The notes below the pieces were generated by a model, which saw only the letters and a program-made list of their open reading frames with translations, did no database searches and was not told where the DNA came from. From Setaria digitata (taxonomy: Eukaryota > Nematoda > Chromadorea > Rhabditida > Setariidae), in contig RCAB01000001.1 of NCBI GenBank assembly GCA_003640385.1, positions 310,001 through 374,000 of the forward strand: a stretch of DNA of 64,000 nucleotides. Direction: 5' to 3'. Below, in pieces: positions 52,304 through 63,590 of this stretch (positions within the stretch are counted from its first letter, which is position 1; every line of letters starts with the position of its first letter). The position numbers and the translations under genes were made by a program.

Positions 52304-53977
52304 TCAGGGATATATCTTGTCGTAGATAATACGTGTGTGTTCCGTCAGATCGCGATGAGTTGTGGTGCTAAGAAACAGACGAGCTTCTAAATGGACAGGA
52401 TCTAGCAGTGTCCAGCTCCTCAACATCTGTAATATTAATATAATTGTAGATGGATGAGTCCACTTTTCACCTTTTTCACTGGGCTGGAAATTTCCTTCTC
52501 TTCAGGAAATCATCAATCAAAAAATGACTTTCAGGACTGGGAGATCATGGCTGAAACTGATTCTTCCAATCTCTTGCGTTTGTAATTCAATCGAAAGTCC
52601 CCGTTCGTGTCCCTCTTCAACGGTAATGAAGCCTGAAAGACTGAACTAAGTTTGTGCGGACAAATGAGAAGATGCAATGGAAGGACTACCGTTACTCATC
52701 ACTGTGTTCAGCGAGATCAGTTCGCTTCCATTGCTGTTGAGAACGGACAGGAAGCCGTGTTCCCTGTGTATTTCCGTCTTACTCCAGTTGTCCCAGGCCA
52801 CTGCTCTGCAACAACTCTCAGTTCCGCTCCGCTCAACTCAGCTAGGGTCCGCAGTCGCAGATCAAATGTTGAAAGGTCGGATGGCTTTATCAGAGTTATG
52901 CTTACGTGTAGTTGAGAACACCGAGTGCGCGATCGCCTCTGATGAGTAGCTTAAAGTCTACCTCTTCTCCATACGTGGATTTCGGAATTGTTGGAAAAAA
53001 TGCCTTGCCACCAAATTCAGAATGCCATTTACCGATCAAGAATGCTAAATTCTTCAGACTTTTTGGTACCTTTTTCAAATCATACTCTGAAAATAGTCTA
53101 AGAAATCTAACTGTATTTCCAAGCAGCAGCAACTTTGTTCTTTGGCACAGAAAAACTAATCACAAGCCTGCAGGAACTCGGGTAGAGTCGCATAGGTGAC
53201 AGCTTTTTCTACAATAAATGTTTGGAAGTTCATTAACAAGATCGCACTTGCTGCCGTCTTCAGCTATCCATGAATAGCAGTGCATATCGGTATCTGTGCA
53301 GTCTTTCGAATGACCTGCAGAAAACGAAACTTTCAGTTGCGTGCCACAAGTCTTCTAGTAATTAAAAAATGACATGAAGGTAGAAATGGTCCGGAAATGA
53401 TAATGGAGTATTGATCTCTTTTGTACTAAATTATAACGCTTGATTTTAAGGTTAAGTATGGTTAAGAAGCTATGCGCCGCATACAATGAAACTTTTGGAG
53501 GTCTTTAATAGAAAATTTAAAATTAAATTCAGGTAGGCTGATAGAAATGAATCTCTGCAAAACTAAAGCTCTCTAAAATATTCTAAAATTAGGTTCAAAA
53601 TGAAATATTTGTAAACCAAAAATTTTCAAATATTCTGGCGACCAAAGCCACTTGCTAGAAATTTAATCCGAAACTTCAGATGAATCGAATCAAATCTAAA
53701 CTCCAGTTCTGAACTACATGTATTACTTGTTCTTAGAAAAGTAAGCCCCTTCAATCTCTTATTGATTATGCTTTAGTCTATCCCAGCAATTCTGAATCAG
53801 CTTAAGCATCTAAAATTTACCTATTTTACTACAATTTTTATGTTATGAAATTGTATACTTTCAGCTTCCGATAAACTTTCATTATTACATAAGGACTGTT
53901 TCAAAAAAAAATAACAAACCTGAGATTTGGTTAAGATGAAATAGAATACAAAACAATAAACAGAGCACGATAAACAT
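52304..53977 (-). CDS. Secreted ShKT plus nitrobindin/THAP4-type heme-binding domain protein
   Basis: Six exons are read: 53920-53977, 53178-53314, 52906-53086, 52690-52805, 52529-52632 and 52304-52426. Exon 1 is a signal peptide (MFIVLCLLFCILFHLNQIS). Exon 2 is a ShKT domain with six cysteines spaced 6, 10, 10, 3 and 2. Exons 3-6 form the beta-barrel of the nitrobindin/THAP4 C-terminal family: LAFLIGKWHSEFGGKAFFP, then YGEEVDF, AVAWDNWSKTEIHREHGFL, GFITVEEG, IGRISFSHDLP and the C-terminal STTTHRDLTEHTRIIYDKI. The His of LTEH fits the family's heme-ligand position. Phases agree everywhere except exon 2 to exon 3, where the splice sites are weak and an in-frame TGA (53160-53162) lies between. 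About 240 residues. Known of the family: these barrels bind ferric heme and can isomerise peroxynitrite. Secretion and function here are inferred. Confidence 0.72.
53178..53314 (-). other. ShKT domain exon
   Basis: The exon starts at a TTCTGCAG acceptor in phase 1, matching the signal-peptide exon. It encodes DCTDTDMHCYSW, then DGSKC, then IYCRKSCHLC. The spacing of the six Cys is that of ShKT modules, small disulfide-rich folds common in nematode secreted proteins. Read straight on, it hits TGA at 53160-53162 eight residues past the last Cys, so a short secreted ShKT protein of about 70 residues is an alternative product. Confidence 0.8.
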
Positions 53978-55517
53978 TTGTGTTGTAAAAATGCAGATTG
54001 CAAAGAGTTCGGTACTGTCAGTGTTATTAACAAACATCATTATCAGCACGAACAGCCACTGTTCCAAAAAATAGAATGTACAGCCGATGGTCTATTGTGT
54101 CCCATCTGATTTTTTAATTTTCTTCTCCAAATTTTCAGATTTGTCATTTGTTGAAGGGATGCCATTAAAGAAATTTATCAGTAAATAATTCAAACCAATT
54201 AGTTACTTTCCAACAAGATCTCAATTATTTCATATCCCATTCTCTGCATACTTCAAAAGTTTCCATTAAAAAAAAAAAAAAAAACCTTTTCACAAAAATG
54301 TTTCAATAACATTTCAAATCAAAACATTGACCTCCTGAGAAACGGTTCTGCAATCTACGAAGCAATCCTCATAACTTCTAGATTTAGACGTATTTAAAGC
54401 GGTGAATTATTTCTTGAACGTCTGGGAACGAACTTAGTCTTACAAATATTTAACTTAAATTCATAGTAGAAGATAATTGAACTCAATTCATTACTGGAAT
54501 TAACTCAGCGTGAATTACGAAACAGTAATTTCTCTTCAAAGCTGAACTGTTACTGCTCGACGTTTCGGTTTGTACTGCAATCAAATCAATAGGTACTTCT
54601 CCAGTTTTTTTACAGCATTCCAAACATTTAACGTCCACGGGAATTTCATATAAGCACTTTTGAGATAAAGGCTTCAAATGCATTACAATTCAGTTATCTT
54701 GCAATTAGAATGCATAGTAACACTTGATACATGAAATGAAAGCACTGCTAACTTATAACTTTGAGAAACCTTTGAATTTTACAGAGCTTTTGTCCATGTA
54801 AGCATTACAAGATAAAAGGAAATATAAATAATTGCTCTCTGCACTAAAATTCATAGTTCTGTTATAGTTTCTGGTAGATGTGGTTCGACTCAACGATTTC
54901 GGAAAGTCACTAGATAATTTGTTGAATTTTTGCACTATGTTTAGTTCTGGAAATATATTCTTTTCAAGAATTTGGACATTTTATTCATATATAAAAAAAT
55001 CTTTATATATGAATAAAAAGAAAAGGAAAAAAAAACTGACAGCATTCTGATAAAACGAGACGGATAGACCAATAACCAACAGTGGACAAAATCAGATAAG
55101 GAGGAACAAAACATTAGCAAAAAGTTTAGTTCGTAAATTGAGCAAGTTCCCTGTAAGATATGATAACAAGGAATAAGAACCTAACAGAAAAGGTGCATAA
55201 CAAAGCAAGAAAATGAAAGTAGACAGTACTGGGAGATCGGATAACACCAGAAATGCTATACATAAAGAAGGTGAAATACAGTAAATTCTGGATTTTATTG
55301 CCATTAAAAACTGAAAGAAGATTTTGAAATATAAGAAGGAGTGAATAATTAATGGCTAAAAATTAATTAGCTAAATGAAAAACAGATGTAACGAGTTATT
55401 CATCTTATTCAAAAGAAAAGAATTGCCATTAAGCAACTAAACAAAAAATTCATACAAAACGTCAATCAGTTTCGATCTCGTTCATGGAGTGCTGCAACAT
55501 TCGATGAAAACTCGAAC
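53978..55517. other. Non-coding interval between exo-1 and the ShKT gene
   Basis: This holds the presumed exo-1 3' UTR and the ShKT gene promoter. A minus-strand AATAAA lies at 55294-55299, about 220 nt past the exo-1 stop. Two minus-strand frames at 54483-54683 and 54753-54935 are open but have no recognisable domain or clean splice partner, so I do not call them genes. Confidence 0.5.
54979..55018. repeat. 17-bp inverted repeat, AT-rich hairpin
   Basis: The arms 54979-54995 and 55002-55018 are exact reverse complements separated by 6 nt. Both arms are nearly pure A/T, so chance is more likely than for the other palindromes. Confidence 0.85.
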
Positions 55518-58500
55518 TTATTTCTTTTCATCTCTGAAAGTGATTCCACCAAAATATTGAAATATTGATTAATGGAGTTTTATTTAAGACAAATTTTTGC
55601 TTAAATATTAAACTTTGCCAGAGATTCATCAATCTGATTTTTACTAAGATGAATCAAAATAGCAGATTTAAAATGTTTGAACAATTGTCTTTATGAAATT
55701 AATTTGGTACACTGAAATAAACTGACCTGCAATAAATGCGCTTGAGAAACACTGGATACGACATGCGAAGAAGAAACCGAACGCCGTGAAAGACCGCTAA
55801 ATCTTGATTTAAAGAAATTTCCATCCCAAGTATAGGATACAAAACATTTTCAATTATTTCATAGATGATCTCATTGGAAATTCGAAACATACTAAATATA
55901 AAAATTCACCGACACACATGAATAATTTAGCTTGCACAAAATGAGTGGAGTAGCGATGGATACAAACCTTATTTTTGATCCCTTGTTTAAAAAATATTTG
56001 CTACAAAAAGTGCGATTTTCTGACACATTAGAAGAACTCTCTACTAGTGATCTGACGGATACGATATTTATATCCTTATCAATATTACCATTTTCAACAG
56101 CGCTGCGTGCCTTTTTAAAAGGCACCTCAATCGAGTCTATAAAATAACCATTTAAGTGCCAACAGCTTTCAAAAATTGATATAAAATACATTAACGTTGC
56201 GCAGAAGTTTGAATTAGTAGACTGGTAGAGATTCTAATTTATATTCCTGCTTTAACATCGTATAAATTATGAAACAGGACATATCCAAAGCTATACCATG
56301 ATATGACTTTGCAACATTTTTTGGTGGTGCATCTGCTGCAGCAGTGAATTCTTTTAGCAGACGATCACAATTCCAGTTACGGCGAGCGCCGTTTCCATTT
56401 CTCGTAACACCAATAGAATGGAAAGAGATCCTTTTGCAGCCAGTTTTTGTAAAAACCTCATTTTTTCTCGAAGGTGCAAATAACGGTTTCTATAATATGA
56501 AGATGTAAACAAAAAATAAAAAAATTTTTTTTTTGAATGTCAAATTGAGAAAAACATTAATACAACAAACACTGAGCAAATCCTTTGCCCTGTTGGAAGA
56601 AACGAAGTCGTCTTTGCCGTCCGTATTTACTAGCATTTTCGTATCCATTTTCGATAAGGAACTAGAGATCTGCAATGATGAGGAAGATCCNCCTTTGCCC
56701 TGTTGGAAGAAACGAAGTCGTCTTTGCCGTCCGTATTTACTAGCAATTTCGTATCCATTTTCGATAAGGAACTAGAGATCTGCAATGATGAGGAAGATCC
56801 ACTATTATGGCCAACCACTCTGTCCGCGGATTTTTGAGGCAGTGTTACCTAAATAAAATATTGTAAATAAGTGCAATTTAATAGACTCACTATATTTATT
56901 TTAAAAATGAATATATAAAAAAATTCTACTGAGGGAGAAAAGTATCCATTTTTCCAGCCCAAACTCAAAACCTGTTCCCCGGAATTCCTTATCGAAAAAT
57001 ACTCCGCTATTTTCCACTATCGCCGTTGCCATGGGATTTTGAAATTGGATAACATTTGAGAGGAGCTACCTTAAATATACCATAAGATGATTTCTGTCTG
57101 ATTTTTTCGTCACACTTCTTCTCTCGCATTTCTGCACTTTTATAGTTCGGGCTCCAAATTGACCAGTCAGGTACATATTTAGGCAGACTTATTTGTTCAG
57201 TCTGAGAGCCACCCGGAATATTTCCTAGAGCAAAACTGAAACTGGCACTTTTATCCAAATAAATTCTAATGATAACATAATAAAATTCAAAATTCAAAAA
57301 GGCAAACCTTGTAGCAAATTCTGGTGGTTGGATACTTCCTGCGTAAGAAAAATCATCATTTCCTTGGCTATCCGGAAGAAACTATAAATTATCAAAATTT
57401 AATCTGAAGCTCAAAGGTTTCAAAACTTTTAATCCAAAATATTTTTTTTTAGTCCATTGATGCTTACGTCATTGTCATTCTCACTGGACTGTTGATTTAC
57501 AGGATACTCGTTTAATGGGCGCTGTCGTCTTTCAGATGGATCGAAAACTATTTGATAAAGGAACGTATTTTCGGCACGAATAAAATCTGCGATAAATTGT
57601 TTAGTCACTTTCAAAGAATTTTTGTTGAGGTATCGTGGAAGCCGAGGTAGAACCTAAAAGCGACAACTTATCTTCTTTTAATCTATTTAAAAAAATTGTC
57701 TGTTGATGCATCTTTTTTCACAATATAACTTACTTGATATAAATTCTTATCAGTTGTTTTCGCAAAGAAAACCGCCGCTTTATTCAGCCCCACTCCAGGA
57801 AGACCTGCCTGAAATTAGACAAAGTGTTAATCACAGCTGACTTAATGTTTCAGAATCCCTAGGACTTTCCGATATCTAAAAGGTAGAAAAAACTAGCTGC
57901 CTCACTCCTTTCTAGGATTTCTTTTCCTGGATTTCTTTTTAAAACCTTGCTATCCTATATTCCATATTTCATTCAATTTTGCAAAAATTTTGTATGAAGA
58001 AGACTAAAATTTGTTCAAAAAAAAGAAAATTCAGAACACTAAGAAAGAATGATAGCAACTGAAGCATTAAATAACTATTTTGGGATCACCATTGTCTAAA
58101 CAGTTTTAAAAATTAATACCTACCTGCAAATAATCACATCCTGAAAGAATGCAAATTCTTCGGAATTTATCAAAATCAAAGTTTTCTGCAAGTGCTCTAC
58201 ACAGGCATTTTGGTAGTAAGCTTTGTTCAAATATAACACAAGGTCCGGTAGGATCCATCTTGAAAATAATCTGCAACTGTATTCAGGAATGTATCTTAAT
58301 TCAGGACCCAACTGATAACTTTTTGCAGTCGAAAATACCGCGCTACCATTTTTGATAAATGAAAATGACTGCAAACCCTTTCACAGCCGAAAACAATGAG
58401 ATCAGAATCCTCAGTAACCACGGCTTGAGCCATCTTCGTTTTAGTTAAGAAAGTCAACTGTGCATCTGATTCGTAAGGAGCCACGATGATATCAACCATA

Positions 58501-60066
58501 TTCAAATGCCGAAATGCCTTCAATGAGCGAAGATTCTCTGGTTACTGACCTTCCAAACAGAGGTATTAAAGCAGTCATAGCTTTGACATATTCGTCTTTA
58601 CAAATGCTATAAGCAAGATTTACGTGTCTTTCTTAAGAAAAAATTTATGTGGGCTATGAGATTAAACTAAAGTAAATTAAAATATACGAAATACTACAAA
58701 CTTTCGATTTGCTTTTTAAAATTCCTGTTCTCCAAAAGTATGAAAAATTGCAAACACTAGCCACAATCAAGTTTATTACATTTTTAATGATTGTTACTCA
58801 TTCATTCTATTAGCTAAAATGTACTTTGCTGATATGTCATAACTACTAATACAAGAAAAACCTGAATAGCACTTTCAATCACTTTTGTTGTCAGTGAAGC
58901 ACTGCGTTTGAAGCAACTATAAGCTTCAGTAGCTCTACCTTCGCTCATCAGTAAATCACCTCTTTGCTTATGGAAATCTCGTCTCTCTCGTCGTGAACTA
59001 TTAGTTTCCTAGAATTACATCGTTTAAAAAAGTAGGTAAATTAGCTTTATCAATAACATAACTATAGAATCGCAACTAAGGCTAACTTTTTTAGCAGGCA
59101 GCGTTTGTCCATCAAAAACGAGAATGACATGACAACCGATTGCGAGCAAAGATTTGACGTATTTCATCACGTAGTGTATATAACTAAAAAATATGGCAAG
59201 AAACTGAAAGAAGATCGCTAAGAGTCAAACAGGATAGTAGTGAAGGAGGATGAAAAACTTTTTCTTAGGAAAACCTCGGACAGCAGTTACCCTGTTGAAA
59301 AAGGTAAGGAAGGAAGACGTTATTTCTACTGAGGTTTCAAGCAATTGGGGTTCAATATTTTCGGGGCATAAAACTGGAAAAAAAAATTTTAAAAATTCAG
59401 GGAAGTTTGAAAGAACAGGTTCACAAATTCTAGTGAGACAACTCATTTGTTTTCGTTATAAAAACTAAAAACAACCAAAAAACGGTTTTAAATCACCGTT
59501 CAACCAAAAATTTGGACTTTTAGATGGTCACATAAAGAAATTAGATAGCATTACATCTAGTGTCAAAAAAGAAACTAACAAATCGGTTTCAAATCCATGA
59601 GCAACTTTGTCAGCGCAACCTATCAGCCCCCGATGCAACAGACAACTAACATCTACAGCAATTGATTGGTTCGCAAACTCACTGATATTTCCCTGAAATG
59701 AGTAAATTCTAACACAGAGTAAAATTTTCTTTTCCAAATAAAGCACTTATTTGTTATAATATGAATAATGTAGAAAAGGATTATGTGAATATAATTAGAA
59801 TATGAATGGTCATTTTGTCCCACTCAGGAGCTGCAGGAAGATGATCAATGATCAGGTGAAGCACCATGAAAAACAGGAGCTCTAAGATGGTGTTTTACCT
59901 TGTCCCATAATCGAGATGCAAACCTTGCAAGTTTTTCAACAATAAAACAAAAAGAGACAGAGAATAGTAGATGTGTCAATGTAAATCTGCAGAAACAAGA
60001 TCTCACTAAAAAGTTTACCTGTCGACATGCATTTTTCACGAAGGGTAACAAATTGTGTATTCCCAT
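55518..60066 (-). CDS. exo-1: Exonuclease 1 (Rad2/XPG-family 5'-3' exonuclease)
   Basis: EXO1 degrades DNA 5' to 3' in mismatch repair, end resection and recombination in the nucleus. The start [13 protein letters not shown] is the family N-terminus. Exons: 60019-60066, 59580-59692, 59087-59183, 58862-59008, 58377-58535, 58124-58270, 57734-57808, 57468-57653, 57308-57381, 57070-57265, 56571-56848, 56297-56489, 55968-56136, 55727-55891 and about 55518-55533. Metal-binding residues lie in [33 protein letters not shown] and [11 protein letters not shown]. Then come LSGCDYL and the helix-hairpin-helix LPGVGLNKA. The C-terminal third is poorly conserved, as is normal. Predicted length is about 650 residues, the usual size. 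Exon 56571-56848 contains a duplicated 109-bp block and an N that break the frame as assembled. Phases agree at every junction once the extra copy is discounted. The last two exons are less certain; stopping at 55892 without splicing is possible. Confidence 0.9.
56582..56800. repeat. 109-bp tandem duplication around an N inside an exo-1 exon
   Basis: Copies at 56582-56690 and 56692-56800 differ at one base (cattttc versus caatttc) and flank a single N at 56691. The 278-nt exon (56571-56848) is out of frame as assembled. Removing one copy plus the N (110 nt) leaves 168 nt, exactly 56 codons, with phase 0 at both ends. This points to a failed gap closure rather than a biological repeat. Confidence 0.9.
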
Positions 60067-60990
60067 TTCCAGCAATAGGTAACCCTGAAATTCCACATTT
60101 GATGACAAAAAGCACGCCATGCATAACTTCAAGAACTACTCCATATCGACAAGTGAAACTTTTCAAAATCAAAAATTCGCGCTGCAGAAATAAAGTTGTA
60201 GCAGAAAATAACGGTCTAATAACGATATTTTGCAAATAGTATGAAAATTTGCCTTTATCGGTGTCAAGATGATCTGTTGTCCTCCATTCCATCTAGGTCA
60301 CCGCCATCGATCCTCATGCTTTGCGTCTTGTTCCTGGGGCTGCGAGGGTGCACGCCTATCACGCACGTACGCGTAAACTCATCTGTGAATATGGTATGCC
60401 ACCTAAAGAGCACACGGTTACGTTACCTATGTACGGTCACGCATACGGCAGTGCACACACCACCCATCGATCACTTGCGGGAAGCAGTCTGGGCACACGA
60501 ACACAACACTGCTAACTTTAGATCTATCTCGAAACATAACTAGAAACAGATGGAATCTGTATGCTGAGTACAGCCCTCCCTGGCTCCCAATATATCACCT
60601 TAGTCAACTGACCAAGATGATTTGTCGCGAACTCGACCTTTGTCCAGCGAAGACCACTTTAATCTGTTTGGTTGCATCGATCTCTCTTCACGTTCCATCT
60701 TACTGAGCTGAATTGACTGTTAAGAGTTTCATCCAGATTAGAAATTTGCATTTCTGTCTTTGAAACTTCTTATTCGATTCAGAGTAGGGTGGAAACTATC
60801 AGATAATATGTGCCATTTTAGACAGAAGGAAAGAAATGAACGGTGGAGTGGTAGCTTGTCGATGAGTGGTTTCTCACGCATTGATGATTAGCGAGCAAAC
60901 AAAGTTACATAAAATTTTTCACGATTTGAAGTCATGTAACTTACAGTGATTCCATTACCGAGACCACTCTACCGTATATGTTAACATAGT
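60067..60990. promoter_or_regulatory. Divergent promoter interval between exo-1 and ZNF622
   Basis: The two genes start head to head about 920 bp apart. The stretch 60.24-60.56 kb is clearly richer in G+C and CpG than the rest of the window, containing for example cacgtacgcg and acggtcacgcatacgg. It lacks in-frame exon structure for either neighbour. A TTTCAG acceptor at 60085-60090 sits 19 nt upstream of the exo-1 ATG. It could be a trans-splice or 5' UTR splice site, as could ttacag at 60941-60946 before the ZNF622 ATG. The GC-rich block has overlapping plus-strand open frames of 64 and 100 codons that I do not recognise. Confidence 0.45.
60085..60090 (-). promoter_or_regulatory. Candidate trans-splice acceptor for exo-1
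   Basis: The minus strand reads TTTCAG directly followed by GGTTACC, and the ATG begins at 60066. Nematode mRNAs often receive a spliced leader at such a site a few bases before the start codon. An ordinary 5' UTR intron is the alternative. Confidence 0.4.
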
Positions 60991-63590
60991 ATGGATACAT
61001 CGAACGGTCTTACATGCATATGTTGTCAAGTTGTATTTGCGAATAGCAGTCTGCAGCGAGAACATTACAAAACAGATTGGCATCGATACAATCTTAAACG
61101 AAAAGTTAGTTAATCTCTTTATCCTGTTCTCGACAATAGTTTCATCAGTCAGTAAAATAATGCCTTGAGGAATATAAAGCCTTACTTTGCAGTCTGTTGA
61201 AGCTTCACGTATATATAATGAATATGAATAAACGTGAATGAGTCATTCCTTCAAGCACTCTCAATATTTAAGCTCTGGACTGTGATATTTATCACGGATA
61301 TTTTTTTTTTTTCAGATTACTGGTTTCCCTGTTGTCACCGAAGAACAATTCAGACAAAAAATTGCTGATTACAAAAAAGAAGTCAGTTATTTTATTTGTT
61401 ATAGATTTATCTGTTAGCAAGCTTTCATTTTACGTGACGCAGCAGATTTACGAGTCTATGGCTTACTCGCCATTTTCCAACTACGTAGTCAGTTTTTGTT
61501 ATTATAGTAGGTAAAAATAGACTAAGATTTTATTAACATTGGACACCGGTGTACTTTCTGTTGGTTCATATTAATTGCAAAGAAGTGGAATTTTCTGGCA
61601 GAATTTCTCCGAACACTTGTGCATTTTTTTTTTCTTTTTGGAAGTCTTTTGTAAGGTTGACTTAGGGAATAAAGGAGTTTTATTGGTTCGTGTTTCCATA
61701 GTTTTTTAAGAATGATTCTTAGAAATAGTAGAATTACGATCACGATGAATTTTGCGTTTTTTTTTTTTTGAAAAATATACATAATATAGTCTTCCTCACC
61801 TCTGAGCTAGTTTTTGATTCTTCATTCTTGTTATTTCAAAGAAAAGCTTTTGTATTATTTTTTCATAGGTCCATATCACTGATTTTCCAGATGGCTGCCG
61901 AAAAAAGTGCGGAAATAAAAGTGGTCATTTGTAAATGCTGTAGCAAACAGTTCCAGTCAACAAAGGCATATGATAATCATCTTAGTTCTAAGAAACATAA
62001 AGAAAGCGAAGTACGTTTGATTAAAAAAGTTTCCACGGTGTATGGTTTTCTGAAAAAATTTTAATAGATATATTCTTAAATATTTTTAAGACTATTGTTT
62101 TTTTTATTTATTTGGTCTACTTATATAAAAATCGTTCCCGAAGTTTCACTTTGAAAACATTAAAAATAACTATATTTTCTAGGTTAGGATGGCTAAAACA
62201 TCAGGTACAGGAAGGCGCACAAATAACCTTTATTTGATGAGTGCTTGCAGTCATTTCGACGAGGAAGACAGTAAAGACTGTGGTTCTAATGACGATGTTA
62301 GTGATGGCTGGATTACTGATGATGGTAGCGAAGATTTCGATGAATCTAAAGTAACTGATCGAGTTTTTGCTTAATATTCAGTTCGTATGACTATGACAAG
62401 AATCTATATGTAATAAAGGAAATAATGTAAATTTATAAGTAGTGAAGGGAATAATTTTTCTTTTCCTTTCAGGGTATTCCGATAACAGTCTGTTTATTTT
62501 GCAACTATAGCTCAAACGATGTAGGGACAAATTTGATGCACATGACTGTATTTCATGGGTTCTTTCTTCCAGATGCAGAGTTTTGCACAGACGTTGGCGG
62601 CATGCTGCATTATCTGGGTAAAATGTGTTTGTGATTTGTTCGTCACACTAACGTTTTTGCCTTTCTGTAAATTATTTGATAAGCAGAAAAAATGTGGTAT
62701 GCTCCAGTAATGTGCAGTAAGCTAAATTAATGCATTTAAATGAATATCGCAGTTATTTTATATCATTTTACAAATCCTTCATTGTGTTCCCTATAAAATG
62801 TTTCAGGTTTGAAAGTTGGTAGTGGTAATATGTGCTTAGTGTGTAATGAACGGAAAAAGTTCTTCTCACTAGATGCATGTCAAAAACATATGCGTGATAA
62901 GGGTCATTGTCGTATTGCGCACAGTGCTGAGGAAATGATCGAATATGAAGACTTTTATGATTACAGGTAAGCTTCAGATTTGAATGTTTAGTGCATATTG
63001 AGTGTTATTTTCGAATATACTGAATTTTGTTAATCATTATTCATTCCAGTTCTATGTATCCAAAGGAAGACAATAGTAATCCTTACATTATTTTATCGGA
63101 TAATGGATATACACTTAGTTTGCCTTCAGGTCAGTGAAAATTTTTTTCTTCGAGAATTTTTTGAGAAATTGTAATGGTGTTTACTAATTGTTTTATTGCA
63201 ACTCTAGGAGCAAGAATTGGACATCGTTCGCTAGTGCGTTATTACAGACAGCGTTTGAAACCAGTGGAACATGAAACAAAGGACGATCGTGAAAGAAAAG
63301 ATGCTGTCAGAAAAGCAGTGATTGATCAGTACAAACAGTTGGGATGGAAGGGAACATCTGGTTACTTTTTAAAATGAAATTTATTTAGAACCTTAATTAT
63401 ATGAGAAAAATGACTATGATCGATGACTGATATGTTTTCTGATTGATGTTGCTATGTTTTTTCAGGAATAGTAGCAGTACAGCGGGCAAGGGATATAAAA
63501 TATATGAAGCAAATAAGTTCCAAGAACTGGGTTAAATTGGGCTTGAATAACAGTAAGTTGTTTAAATCGCGTGGTAGAAGTGATCAATGA
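60991..63590 (+). CDS. ZNF622: Rei1/ZNF622-type zinc-finger protein, 60S ribosome maturation factor
   Basis: Nine exons with matching phases: 60991-61104, 61316-61381, 61891-62010, 62183-62350, 62473-62617, 62807-62966, 63050-63129, 63208-63360 and 63466-63590; about 375 residues. Four C2H2-type fingers are seen: LTCICCQVVFANSSLQREHY, VICKCCSKQFQSTKAYDNHL, VCLFCNYSSNDVGTNLMHM and MCLVCNERKKFFSLDACQKH. An acidic segment (DDGSEDFDE) separates fingers two and three. The conserved C-terminal half includes DFYDYSSMYP, NGYTLSLPSGARIGHRSLVR and YYRQRLKP. Known of the family: Rei1/ZNF622 works on cytoplasmic pre-60S particles, helping release and recycle export factors. The start ATG opens the first finger. 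The last exon could splice at GTAAGT (63553) instead of reading to TGA at 63588-63590. An AATAAA follows at 63709. Confidence 0.92.

Noticed and set aside
52652..52949. Plus-strand frames of 87-90 codons
   Set aside because: They are antisense shadows of the nitrobindin-type exons on the minus strand, which match a known family with consistent splicing.
54483..54935. Two minus-strand frames between exo-1 and the ShKT gene
   Set aside because: Open but without a recognisable domain, and no splice sites link them in phase to each other or to neighbours.
56940..57000. Apparent partial repeat of the exo-1 duplicated block
   Set aside because: Only about a dozen bases resemble the duplicated unit, so this is most likely coincidence within an intron.
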